From contig BSBM01000372.1 of assembly GCA_027924585.1 (NCBI GenBank), positions 6,183,001 through 6,247,000 on the forward strand: a stretch of DNA of 64,000 bases, written 5' to 3'. A model generated the notes under the pieces. The model saw only the letters and a program-made list of their open reading frames with translations. It ran no database searches and was not told the origin of the DNA. Origin of the DNA: Larix kaempferi (taxonomy: Eukaryota; Streptophyta; Pinopsida; Pinales; Pinaceae). Within the stretch, counting starts at the first letter, position 1. Each line of letters opens with the position of its first letter. Below, piece after piece: positions 32,257-42,751 of the stretch. The position numbers and the translations under genes are program-made.

Positions 32257-32966
32257 CTACTCCGAATATTTTCTACTCAATTCTCTTTGGGTGTAATATT
32301 CTTCGCGCAACAGTTCTTTATCTATACAGTTTACTGCTCTTCGAAAATACATAGCTTTATGTCCAAAGCGATCGCGGGCATAACATCTTACGGTTTGACA
32401 ATATTTTTCAATATGGCCAAAACGATTGCATCTTGCACACTTCACTCTATTTATCCTTCCTTCGTTAGTATATCGAAAAGAATTGTAACTGAAGGAGTCA
32501 TCATACCTGGAGGTTTTGTCATGACTTGAGCATTGTTCTCTATCATAGATATTCTTAGGTGTCTTTAGAAAACCCATACCAGTTTTGTCTTCTGGTGATA
32601 TCCAATCCTTTAAAATCATGTTCAATATTGATGTATTGTCTTTTAACTTGTTCTGCACTTCATCTTCGGCTTCTGATTATGTGCATATTGGATCAATGCG
32701 AACTTGTCTCTTTCATTTGATCTCAATCAGCTTGTTTGTTAGACAAAGTATCTCTTTATCCTTTTCCTCAAGTTGATTAGTCATCCTTCTAATTTGCTGT
32801 TCCAATTACTCAAGTGAATTTCTTAGTACATATTTTTCTTTCTCAAGTATTAGAACCTTTTCTTGTGTGCAATTCAGTTGACACTCATAACTGATTATCT
32901 TTTCGTGAATGTCTACGTCAACTGATTCCTAGCATGTCCTATCCTATTCTTCATACTTTGATAGTT
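32257..32966 (-). pseudogene. Copia-M Gag, C-terminal part (coiled coil, zinc knuckle)
   Basis: Minus-strand translation gives a coiled-coil stretch (HEKIISYECQLN, EKEKYVLRNSLE, LEEKDKEILCLTNKL), then SPEDKTGMGF, then a CCHC knuckle (CARCNRFGHIEKYC) and a damaged second one. The order and the DKTG(L/M)G phrase match the long Gag of Sirevirus-like plant Copia elements. At least two TAG codons occur near 32915-32950 where glutamine would fit. The piece belongs with 34523-35782; Gypsy-B lies between. Confidence 0.65.
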
Positions 32967-34510
32967 TGTTGGCGCACTTTTACTTCGATCAGGGTTCAAC
33001 ACTTAGCATTCACCAAAAAACTTCCCAATCCACAGACACAGGCTCGAAAGGGAGTAAATCCCTTTCAACAACACCTGCAAAGAAGATGAGGTCTCACCTG
33101 AAGTATCTATGGGGACTACAGGAACCAAAATTCATGCAGTACATAAGGGTAATACTTGACAAGAAATACATTCATCATTATATCTTTCTATAGGACATCA
33201 CAGATCGAAGCTTTGACAGACTCATAACTTTGACAAGAATCATAACGTCGCCCGATAATAGATTACATCCAATTTCCATGCACTTAAGCACATCATACAT
33301 TCACTTGATTATTTAACAAAAGAGAGAAACACATATCACAAATCACATCAAAACACATGAAGACACCATATTTTATGTGGAAACCCCATATGGGAAAAAC
33401 CACAGAAGCACTTGTATTTTATTATGAGTCGCAGCCAAATAATCACTTTAGGTAGAACTTATAGACTTCTTCATGTAGTACAATGGATCTACACACACAT
33501 CCTGTAGATAAGTGACTCAGCTTCCCCAAAACATCTTGATAGACATATAAGATATATTCATTATAGAGCATACAACCTCAACTATATCTACTACCTGAAT
33601 GTAACCCAAAAATTCCTTTTTAATACATTTTTATAGGGCGCACTAAGCTTTCCCCGCTCGCACTAACCTACTAACTTCCTAACCAACTCATTATTACAAT
33701 GTGGACCAATCCCAACTAACTGAATCAACTCCAACCTTTGAAACAGTCAACATGACCGTTTCCCAATTTCTTGGGCGCTTTGTTGGAGTTGACCGCTTCA
33801 TTGAACTAGTTTCACCTTGTCTTTGTCCACACCAAAACTGTTTCTTCAAAAATGACACCTCCAAAACGCTAGGCCTAGCAAGCCCCCAACACTCACATGT
33901 GTCTCATCCTGAGCCACTTCAAGGTTGTGAGTCAGGTTCTTGTAGCTTCGACAAAAACTCTTCATAGCAACTCTTGCTTGCTTCGACCAACTGCTGGACT
34001 TCTTCCTTCTTCTGGAAAACAGTCTCAACTACATCCGCAGTAATATTTGTTTGGATCACCTCGACAGCCTAAGTGACTATTGACTAGATGGAAGTATGTC
34101 GACTTCCATTGTCTTCTAATATGCGCTAGGCCTCAGATTGGAGAATTGGGACTCTCTCTGTACATTTCCTATGTTGCAATCTCAACTGATTGACTTCTTG
34201 TTGTAGCTCTTTGCTTTCGGCGGCTCTGCTCATTCTATGGATTGGAGGCAGAGTCTTCAACTATTCCCGTAATGCTCATCTTTCCTTCATCATCCCCAAC
34301 CCGCGTTTGGATCTCTTGCAACTCAACATCCTCAAATAAGGCGTCCTAGGACTTCAACACAGCATCATACATCTGCATGGATTGAGCTTTCATTGCTTGA
34401 AGGTTTTGAATAGCCTCCTAGATTTATGCTCATCACTGCTCAATGACTTCAGGTAGGGTGTTGGGAACCAACTTCGCTTACAACTCTTGTACCTTCAAAC
34501 GGTATCCAGA
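32967..34510 (-). mobile_element. Truncated Gypsy relative of Gypsy-A (Gypsy-B)
   Basis: A 3' LTR (32967-33880) plus about 630 bp of ORF3, inserted into the Copia-M gag. The LTR starts TGTTGGCG, like the TGTTGGCT of Gypsy-A. It shares the GAGGTCTCACCTGAAGT phrase and the TATA position. After the CCTAGCA end, the ORF3 side (CCCCCAACACTCACATGTG) parallels Gypsy-A 2432-2452. The 5' LTR, gag and pol are missing. TAGTT precedes the LTR at 32962-32966, but no matching right copy was found, so the right edge is a deletion breakpoint. Confidence 0.75.
33890..34510 (-). pseudogene. Gypsy-B ORF3 remnant
   Basis: Minus-strand frames encode coiled-coil-like segments (EAIQNLQAMKAQSMQMYD, DALFEDVELQEIQTRVGDD) and, nearest the LTR, AVEVIQTNITADVVETVFQ then KKEEVQQLVEASKSCYEEF. 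The last part lines up by position and pattern with the final residues of Gypsy-A ORF3 (TAETVQTAVECVDELDSAI). Several stops and shifts are present. It shows ORF3 was part of the ancestral element. Confidence 0.6.
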
Positions 34511-34522
34511 GATGAGGAATTC

Positions 34523-35782
34523 CTACAATATATTATTCTTCCTTTTAGACTTCTTTAATTCCTCCAAGGCACTTATTAGTTCACCTTCCCAGTTAATGTC
34601 TGTAGCTTCTTCATCTTCGGATTGACTGTCAATCTTAACCTCTTCAACAGGTTTTGGTGGTGTGACTTGCTTCGGAGGTGTTTTGAACAAGCCACTGAAA
34701 AAATATTTGTCTAGTGACCTTAGCTTGCTATGCGCAACTGGAGTGTTCTTTGAACTATTCTTCTTGCTTTCCTCCACTACATGAGCCATAAAAATAACTT
34801 CTTTGGTTTCTTAGTCATAGCCACTTTATTCAAGCGCATTTCTTCCCTCCTCAGTGTACATACTTTTTATCTTCTTTGGAATCCTCCTCCTATTCTCAAG
34901 TTTGTGTTGAGAATGTGCAATCTTCCGATCATGTGCACTAGATTCCTTATCATGGTCGCTTTCTTATTTCTTGTAGGGACATTTTGAGGCATAATGACCT
35001 ATTCCTCCACATCTGAAACATTTAAAGGGTATCTTATTCTTATACTTACCTCGTCCTCTTTTCAACTTCTTGATAATTTTTTATTCTTCATCGTCTGATT
35101 CATCACAATAGTCTTTGTCATGCTCATGCATGTCCTTTCTTGTGGCTTTGAAGGAGGCTTCCTTTTTGATGGGAATCTCTTTCTTTTTTCTTATCTCATA
35201 TGCAGTGAGGATCCCCTGAAGTTCACCCTTTGTTAGTTCCTCAAGTTTATTTGGTATTCTAACATGGATACCTTCGAATTGAATCTTTGAGGCAGTTTTC
35301 TTAATCTATTATGTACAACCGATTCTTCATCCTGAGTGACCCCAAGACTCTTAATGGCATTAACTATCTCATAAACTCTCAGGAAGTAGGATGTAATATT
35401 CTCTTCATCTTTCAGTCTCAGAGATTCAAATTGTCCAGAGTAGTTTTGTAGTTTTTATTTCTTAACTTTGTCGTTGCCTTCATATATACCTATGAGCTTG
35501 TCCCAAATTTCTTTGGCAGGTGTATAGTGCATAAATTTGACAAATTTGTCACCTATCAAACCACATATCAGAGAATTCTTCACTCTAATATTGCTTTCAT
35601 AGTCTCCTTTGTGTTGGTTTAACTGGTACTATAGTTGGGACATCAAAACCATTGAAAATAGATTGCCATACTTAAGCTCCTAATGGTTGCAAATACACTT
35701 CCATACGTACCTTCCAGAAAATGTAATCGATGCCATCAAAACTGGGTTCTTTGTTTGTAGAAAGGCATTCTTGCTTGTCCAT
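34523..35782 (-). pseudogene. Copia-M Gag, N-terminal part
   Basis: The ATG at 35782 lies 52 bp inside the primer site. The opening (FDGIDYIFWKVRMEVYLQPLG) is a typical plant Copia Gag start. The UBN2-like region follows (PAKEIWDKLIGIYEGND), then a CCHC knuckle near 34985-35030 (CFRCGGIGHYASKC). An acidic part and INWEGELISALEELKK near 34560-34600 follow, as in Sirevirus-type Gags. Stops and frameshifts are scattered. The frame is lost where Gypsy-B begins near 34510. Confidence 0.7.
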
Positions 35783-35833
35783 TTCTGTGCAATGATCTAT
35801 CTTCCATATGTTAGCCTGTTACTGAATACACCC

Positions 35834-35845
35834 GCTCTGATATCA
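35834..35845 (-). promoter_or_regulatory. Copia-M primer-binding site
   Basis: The plus strand reads GCTCTGATATCA, so the minus strand has TGATATCAGAGC, one base off the initiator-Met site, two bases from the LTR edge. Confidence 0.8.
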
Positions 35846-35847
35846 AT

Positions 35848-36053
35848 TGTTGGAATCGATTTAATACTGAGAGGGGGGGTGAATAAGTATTAGCACAGTT
35901 ATTAGCATATTTAACCTTCAATTGTCCATCCATCTATTGTTCATTTCTTCCTGCGCACTCCCAACCATCAACCAAGGAATGCTTAGGCTTGCTTGCATAC
36001 TTGCACCATTTGTTCAACCAACTTCTTGGTTTTTTGAGCATATGTGCCATGGT
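35848..36053 (-). repeat. Copia-M 5' LTR, inner part
   Basis: Starts TGTTGGAATCG followed by ACTGAGAGGGGGGG, a terminus typical of Sirevirus-like LTRs. From 35922 it matches 28440 onward; the first 72 bp have no counterpart in the left LTR, so about 1.3 kb of the LTR is missing in this copy. It is cut by Gypsy-C at 36054. Confidence 0.8.
36049..36053. repeat. Target-site duplication of Gypsy-C, left copy
   Basis: ATGGT, repeated at 41914-41918. Confidence 0.9.
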
Positions 36054-36670
36054 TTATACAGATAGATATAGGTGGCCACCCACCTATTCCACTGGCTCAA
36101 AATAGTTTTCCATTTTGGCAGTTTTCTAGTGATTGTTTCTATATTTTTTGGGTCCCAAACTTCTGGGGCTGTTTTGAGGCCCTAAACAATGATTTTTGGA
36201 GATTCGGGGGGGCTAATGGTTGCTGACAGCATGCATTGCCCCCCAAACAAAATTTATAAATCTCGAATATACCTTTCCAATGGACTATCGAGCACCCCAA
36301 ACGGAGATCATATGCAAACGTTATGACCCCGAGAAGTTGACTATTCAATTAACCACCTTGGGTCCGCAAACTTTATGACTTCATATTCTAGGGTTAGGTT
36401 TTTGGATGTTTAGGGTTCTTTCCCTCATGCTTATGATCAATATTCTCTTTCGGCCTCTTCTTGTATTCAGCTTGTCATGAATGAGCGTAGCCGCCACATC
36501 TCTTCTCAGAGATATAGATACCACCATTCACCTGCCTTTTTTTACAGTTTGTTCTGTTTCATTCATTTAATAGAATCTAAGTTTACTGTATCACTGTGTT
36601 TCTTACCATATATCTATTTTTGTGAATATATTTATGCTCTTTTATTTCGTTCTCACATAAATTCGGATCA
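36054..36670 (+). repeat. Gypsy-C 5' LTR
   Basis: Ends ...GGATCA next to the primer site. Its start has drifted to TTATAC from the TGATCC seen in the 3' LTR. Clearly more diverged from its partner than the Gypsy-A LTR pair. Confidence 0.85.
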
Positions 36671-36671
36671 G

Positions 36672-36684
36672 TGGTATCAGATTG
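36672..36684 (+). promoter_or_regulatory. Gypsy-C primer-binding site
   Basis: TGGTATCAGATTG follows the LTR end after one base. The first ten bases match the initiator-Met site. Confidence 0.75.
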
Positions 36685-36709
36685 TTCTGCTCTTGTGGTT
36701 TCTCAGTGC

Positions 36710-37790
36710 ATGTCCCCGACGAGATCTGAATATCGAGAGTTGGGTCTCGAACTAGTTGAGATTGGGGAAAACCCCTCTCGTTGGTCCAAGCAGATTCATG
36801 TGGCAAGGGAAGAAAAGAGAGATGACGGAGAAAGAGATCCCATTAAGTTGTTGCTCGAGGAATCCATCGCGTGACAGAGGAACAAGATGATGGATAATTT
36901 CTCCTAGATCCTTCGAAGAATGCTGACGACAACAGATGCACCTTCAACGAGCAGCCGTTTCGGGGGTGTGAATCCGTTCAATGTATAAATTAACTTTGAA
37001 ATTCCCTTATTTGAAGGCAAGATAGATGCAGATGCTTTGGAGAAATGGTTAAATCTGTGAGAGGGTTACTTCTCTGTTCAAAAATTTTCTGACAGTGAAA
37101 AGATCACATTCGTGCTCCTTAGTCCCTCCCCCATGTCAAAGATTGGTGGGATGGGTACTACGAGAGGCAAGCACGAGAAGAGTATGAACTATTCAGGATA
37201 GATGCTACTTGGGAGGATTTTTTTGATGTCGTTAAGGAGGAGTTATACCCAGTCAGAAACTATGATGACCAGTACACTAGGTGGACAACTTTGCATAAGG
37301 AGAGAGACCAGACAGTGCCATATTTTACCAACGTGTTCCATACCCTACACTCCAGACTGGGTATTAGAGACTCTGAATGACACTTGTTCCTAACGTACCG
37401 TAGTGGCATGCATAGGTACATTCATACGGAGATGGATTTCCTGGACATATCCTCACTAAAAGTAGCATATCGATATGCCGTCAAGATTGAGCAAAAGTTT
37501 AAGCAAAAGAAAAAGCAGGATTTTGGGTCTGCAAATCAGCAACAGAAGCTTGGAAAAGGTGGACCTAATTCACAAGGAAAAGGACAGAGCAAGGAGGGCC
37601 AAAGGCCCGACAACCAACCCAAGCTGTAGGAGAATAAGGGTAATGGGAAATCGAAGAAGGAAACTGGAAAGTGGTGTGAATTCCACAAGAGCCCCTGGCA
37701 CAACACTGATGAATGTCACTCAAAAAAATCCTTGTTGGCTAAGATGAAATCCCTGAATCCATACTCCAACTCATACTTTGATGTAGATAA
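36710..37790 (+). pseudogene. Gypsy-C Gag
   Basis: The ATG at 36710 (MSPTRSEYRELG) opens a frame that ends at TGA 36872. Homologous Gag sequence continues in shifted frames: capsid segments FEIPLFEGKIDADALEKWL near 36995-37050, LYPVRNYDDQYTRWTTL near 37240-37300, FLDISSLKVAYRYAVKIEQK near 37435-37500, a K/Q/G-rich linker, then a knuckle-like CEFHKSPWHNTDEC near 37675 with histidine in place of the second cysteine. That variant knuckle is common in chromovirus Gags. Stops are frequent. Confidence 0.7.
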
Positions 37791-38560
37791 ATAAAGGGGA
37801 AAGTAGATCATTGACGCGAAACTGAGTTCCACCATTGCAACTGCAAAGATCCAACCAAAAGAGTCATAGGAGCTAGAGGAAGGGGAGTGCCTCTTCCATT
37901 CTCAACTATGGGTGCAGGGGACTCCACTACATTTCATTGTTGAGTGGTAGCCAAAAGAACCTCGTCTTAGTCGAGTTCGTCAAAATATTGAAGCTTTTGA
38001 CGGTTCCACATCCCCAACCATACAATATCGATTGGCTGAGCTAGGGACGAGACATTCGAGTCAATCAACAGTTTCGCCTCTCCTATGGCATCAAGCCCTT
38101 CAAAGATGAGGTAATGTGTGATGTTTCCCCACTTGAAGTTTGTGATGTTCTTTTAGGACAACCACATATGTGGAAACACCATGTTGTGTATGAGTCTATA
38201 CCTCATAGTGTCATTATTATTTTGGGAAAAAAAATCTATAGGATACCAGAGACACTTCCCACTACTACAATGTCCCTCATCACAACTAAGTAGTGCAGGA
38301 AGGTAATCTCCCAGACAAGTAAATTTGTCGTCTTCATGGTTCGTTCTGAAGGAGAATGAAAGATTGCAGCAACATCCACCACCTCCACACAGAGCCCCTA
38401 TGCACAGCAGAAACAGGTGGACAAGATTGTGGAAGCATACAAGGACATCTTCACCACACCTGTCGGGGTGCCAGTACATTGCAAGGTCAAGCATCCCATT
38501 GATTTGATACCCGGTGCGCCTTTACCTAACGGGTCGGTATACAAGCATTCCCTCATGGAA
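37791..38560 (+). pseudogene. Gypsy-C protease and linker, heavily decayed
   Basis: This lies where the aspartic protease should be. Only fragments can be read (for example DVSPLEVCDVLLGQPHMW near 38118-38170, the typical C-terminal part before RT). No intact active-site aspartate motif was seen. Confidence 0.5.
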
Positions 38561-39700
38561 AATAAAGAAATCAAACGCTAGATTCAAGATTTAATCCAAA
38601 AGGGTCACATTCGACCCATCTCCCACAACTGTGTTGGTACAGAAGAAAGATGGGACATGGATACTCTGTATTGACTACCGAGATCTAAACAAGATCACAG
38701 TCTGGAATCAATATCTCATTCCCTGAATCGGTAACCTTCTTTCCCATCTAAAAGGTGCCAAATATTTCAACAAGATTGATCTAAATTCTGGCTATCATCA
38801 AGTGCCAATTGAGCAGACCGATGTCTGGAAGACTGCCTTCAAATCTCAAGAAGGCCTTTTTGAGTGGTTGGTCATGCCTTTTGGATTGACTAATGCTCCA
38901 ACAACCTTCATGAGGATGATGGACGATATCCTACGGCCATTCACCAATTCTTTCATGGTCGTATATCTAGATGACATCCTCATCTACATCAGAACATGGG
39001 CGAAACATTTGTAGTATATCCACCAGGTCCTTGACACCCTACGACGACACAAGTTATACGTCAATCTAGATAAGTGCTCTTTTGGCATGGAGAGGATTCA
39101 GTATCTCGGATACATCATGGACGAACATGGTGTTCATGTGGATCTGGACAAGATCCGATTCATTCGCGATTGGACAACCCTGAAAACTCTCACAGAGCTT
39201 CGCAGCTTCCTAGGCCTTGCCAACTTCTATCGCAAATTTGTATTGGGATTCTCTAATATTGCTTGGTCCCTTAGCCAGGTGACAAAAGGGGGATCTAAGG
39301 AGAATTTCATTTGGTCCAAGCCACAACAACAAGCATTTGAGGATTTGAAGCAACGCTTATGTTCAACACCCATCCTTTCCTTACCAAATCTGCAACAACC
39401 CTTTGAGATTGAGACAGTTGCTTCGGATTATGTTGTTGGTGCAATCCTCACTCAGCATGGCCATCCAGTGGCATATCACAGTGAGACACTTTCAGATGCA
39501 GTCCGTAAGTACCCCAACTATGACAAGGAAATGTATTTTTTTGTCCAAGTCTTCCGCCAATGGAATAATTACATCCTTGGAAAAGAAACAGTTATCCACA
39601 CTGATCACAAGCCCCTATAGTTCATGCAAACCCAAGGAAAGTTATAGAATGACCACCACCAGAAGTGGTCCGCTTACTTTCATCAATTCCACTTGAACAT
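38561..39700 (+). pseudogene. Gypsy-C reverse transcriptase and RNase H
   Basis: RT fragments in two frames include FEWLVMPFGLTNAPTTFMRM, the catalytic VYLDDILIY near 38960-38985, and KCSFGMERIQYLGYIM. RNase H follows (FIWSKPQQQAFEDLKQ, VGAILTQHGHPVAYHS, VIHTDHKPL). The YLDD box and the order are standard for Ty3/Gypsy. Several stops are TAG where a conserved glutamine is expected (near 39012, 39618 and 39646). Confidence 0.85.
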
Positions 39701-41275
39701 TAAATATAAGAAGAGAAGCACCAATCGATTCGTTCATTTCATCAGTCGACCTCCAGTAGCACCACTGACCACGGTGCTCAACTCTTGTGGCCACGAGGCC
39801 TCCAGGTGGCCTCAACTATATAGCAGTGATATTGAGTTTTATCGCATCTATCAAGCCCTATGTGCAGGCACACCTGTGGCAGACTTTCATCTCCAAGAAG
39901 GATTTCTATGCCACCTAGGCCATCTCTGTGTTCCTTCAAGTGAGCGTGTGAAGATGATTTAGGAAGTGCATTACAGTCAGGTGGCAGGGCACTTCGGCAC
40001 CGAAAATACAATGGCCATATTGTAGAAGTATTTTTATTGGCCCAAGATGCGACAAGATGTCAGCCGATACATCAGATCTTGCACTTCTTGCGCCATCGCG
40101 AAACCTGCCATCCAAAAGCACGGTTTGTACACCCCTCTTCCCACTCCTAATGGGGCCTAGGAATCCATCTCCATGGATTACGTCTATGGACTACCTTCAA
40201 CCAAGCATGGTAATGATTGTGTATTTGTGTTCGTGGATCGCTTCTCTAAGATGGCCATTCTGATAGCTTGCAAGAAGAACATCTCTACCGAAGCCACTTC
40301 TAAGCTCTTCTTCGAGCGTGTTTGGGTTCATTTCAGGCTACCACAAACTATCATTTCAGATTGGGATAGTGGGTTCCTAAGAAATTTTTGGTCCAGCCTA
40401 TGGTCATTGATAGATACCAAGCTCACTAAGTCGACTTCCTCCCACCCTTAGGCCGATGGACAAACAAATGTAGTCAACAGGATGATTGTGCATATTCTAA
40501 GAATGTACAATTCTAAACATCCCTGCACATGGTATGAGATCCTTCCTTATGTTCAACATAGCTATAACAGATCCCTTCATATCTCTACTGGCCACAGTCC
40601 TTTTCAAGTGTGCCTGGGGTTCCAACCACTGGCCCTAATTGATGTATCTCTTCCCATTGCATCTACACGAGAGGAATATTCCCATGATCAGACTGAGGCT
40701 GATAAGGCCACCAGATTTGTTGAACGAATCCAACACATCCTCCAACAGGTCCATGACATTTTGGAAAAGGCCAATACTAAGTACAAACAACGACATGACC
40801 AACATCGGGCTCCACACAAGTTCTAGGTGGGTGATAAGGTTTGGTTTCATTTGCAGAAAGAGAGGCTCGCAAGACCCCATCGCAAGCTTCTTCCAATTCG
40901 ATATGGTCCATACACCATCACCAAGGTACTTGGTGACAATTCCTTCAAATTAAGCATTCCTCCATTCCTTGGCCTGCACCCAGTATTCAATGTGAAGATC
41001 CTTCACCCATATTTTCCACCATTCTTGGACACCTCGGAGGTGGAAAAGCAATTGACACCTATAGAGCTTAATCATGACTACATGGAACAATAAACTATTG
41101 ATCATATCATGGACACACAGGTTAAGGGCACCCTCCAGCAGAAGATCCAACTATATCGGGTTGTTAAAGCAGGGAAACTACTCCACCAAGGCAAGTGGCT
41201 CACCAGGAGTCAAGTTCAACAGAATTTTCCCCATTTGATGGGGGAACTCAACGCAATGGATACCATTGCTTCCTA
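39701..41275 (+). pseudogene. Gypsy-C integrase with chromodomain-like tail
   Basis: Fragments in order: HHCC zinc site (HYSQVAGHFG, then CTSCAIAKP near 40080), core with ISMDYVYGLPS (first aspartate), IISDWDSGFLRNF (second aspartate, normally followed by RG) and ADGQTNVVNRM, where N replaces the usual catalytic glutamate. The C-terminal region has RYGPYTITKVLGDNSFKL and LHPVFNVKILHPY, and the end (KGTLQQKIQLYRVVKAG) has the layout of a short chromodomain. TAG stops near 39959, 40024, 40449 and 40825 fall where glutamine is expected. Confidence 0.8.
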
Positions 41276-41287
41276 ATGGGGGAGTAC

Positions 41288-41913
41288 TGATCCAGATGGA
41301 TATAGGTGACCACCCACCAATTCCACTGGCTCAAAACAGTTTTCCATTTTGGCAGTTTTCTAGTAATTTTTTCTACAATTTTTCGGGTCTCAAACTTTCG
41401 GGGTTGTTTTAAGGCCCTAAACTACGTTTTTTTGGATTTTTTTTTGGGGGGGGGGGCAGTAATTTCCAATGGCATACATTGGCCCCTAGTTGAAAGTTGT
41501 AAATCTCAGATAGACCTTTCCAACGGACTATCGAGCACCCCAAATAGAGATCGTATGCAAAATTTATGACCCCGAGAAGTTGATTGTTCAACTACCTTGG
41601 ATCAGCAAACTTTATGACGATTCATCTTCTAGGGTTAGGTTTTTGGATGCTTAGGATTCTTTCCCTCATGCTTATGATAAATAGGATATTTAGGCCTCTT
41701 CTTGTATTCATCTTGTCACGAATGAGCGTAGCCACCACATCTCTTCTCAGAGATATAGCTACCACCATTCTAGCAGCTTTTATTTTACAGTTTGTTATGT
41801 TTCATTCATTTAATCGAATCTGAGTTTACTGTATCATTGTGTTTCATGCCATATATCTGTGTATGTGAATATATTTATGCTCTTTCATTTCGTTCTCACA
41901 TAAATCCGAATCA
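41288..41913 (+). repeat. Gypsy-C 3' LTR
   Basis: Starts TGATCCAGATGG, ends CCGAATCA. Includes a T run followed by a G run near 41428-41456 that accounts for part of the length difference from the 5' copy. Confidence 0.9.
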
Positions 41914-42309
41914 ATGGTCCAACCAACTCCTTCAATTTGCTCGCATGAGAGAGTATGACTTGGTGGACTTGATTTATGCGAAAGGGACACATGATGTAGG
42001 ATCCATTACTTGTGTTTCTTCTTGAACTGGATCTTCATGAAGTATCTTCTGGATCCGCATGATGTATCATTTTATGTACTTCTTCAAACTTGACCTACAA
42101 GATGTATCCTTGATGCACTCTTGGATATACTCCAAATTTGCTTGAGTGGTGTATCATTGATATACATCTTTAGACATAATGGAATTTTAGATATACTCCA
42201 AAGTTGCATACATATATGTCACATTTATCATTTGTGCATATACTTCTGGTGGTCATGCTTTCTTTATCATGCGAATAAACTACCTCAAAGTGACTTCTTC
42301 AAAATTCTA
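41914..42309 (-). repeat. Copia-M 5' LTR, outer part
   Basis: Begins with the ATGGT duplication of Gypsy-C and matches 28565-28970 in the left LTR of Copia-M. It breaks near 42309, before the LTR end, where Copia-P sequence starts. No target duplication is visible at that junction, so it looks like a deletion or recombination breakpoint. Confidence 0.75.
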
Positions 42310-42316
42310 CTGGAAT

Positions 42317-42415
42317 GCCAAGGAGGAGATTGTCGATATATTTACAAAGCCTCTCCCAAGCGATGTATTTGAATATCTTAGAAAGAAATTAGGAGTGATC
42401 CCCAGTCCTCATTAA
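42317..42415 (+). pseudogene. Copia-P RNase H C-terminal end
   Basis: Thirty-two codons to a TAA. AKEEIVDIFTKPLPSDVFEY then LRKKLGVI is the hallmark C-terminus of Copia pol (D-x-x-TK-x-L). The rest of pol is missing at the junction with the Copia-M LTR. It defines the plus orientation of Copia-P and the start of its 3' untranslated part. Confidence 0.85.
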
Positions 42416-42751
42416 ATTATACAGGGTGTAAAAAGGACCATGCAAAGCAGATGTAACCACCCTAGAGGAGCAACAGAAGACAGGAACAAAAGCATAAATA
42501 TAGGGGGAGACCTTGCAATTGTGTAGGGGATGATACACTGTGTTAATGTAGGTTTGCACATAATTGAATATTCATTTTCCATTGATGTCAAAGGGGGAGA
42601 AAGTAGCAAGTAAATCTACAAACAAGATTGCACGACACAAGACTTCAATGAAGAGCTAGTATTCAGAGGGAGCTCAGGTTTACATGGTATTGACATCAAT
42701 GCCAAAGGGGAAGTTTTTTTAGCCTGGTGTTGTCATTGATTTCAAAGAGAT
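42416..42751 (+). promoter_or_regulatory. Copia-P 3' untranslated part with repeated polypurine tracts
   Basis: Several tract-like motifs: ATAGGGGGAGACC near 42500, TGTCAAAGGGGGAGAAAG near 42585, TGCCAAAGGGGAAG near 42700, and a decayed TTTCAAAGAGAT at the LTR edge. Multiple polypurine tracts before the 3' LTR are a described Sirevirus trait. Confidence 0.65.

Larger units (their letters stand above)
36054..41913 (+). mobile_element. Decayed chromovirus-like Ty3/Gypsy element (Gypsy-C)
   Basis: 5.86 kb with LTRs at 36054-36670 (617 bp) and 41288-41913 (626 bp), an ATGGT target duplication, a TGGTATCAGA primer site at 36672 and a G-rich polypurine tract (TAATGGGGGAGTAC) ending at 41287. Gag, CCHC-like knuckle, protease area, RT, RNase H, integrase and a chromodomain-like tail occur in normal Gypsy order. 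Many stops and shifts make it inactive. It splits the right LTR of Copia-M: sequence before 36054 and after 41918 joins into one LTR. Confidence 0.92.

Noticed and set aside
41428-41456. T run followed by a G run as a possible G-quadruplex or telomere-like feature
   Set aside because: A mononucleotide run in one Gypsy-C LTR that is shorter in its partner; best explained by slippage, and possibly by sequencing error.
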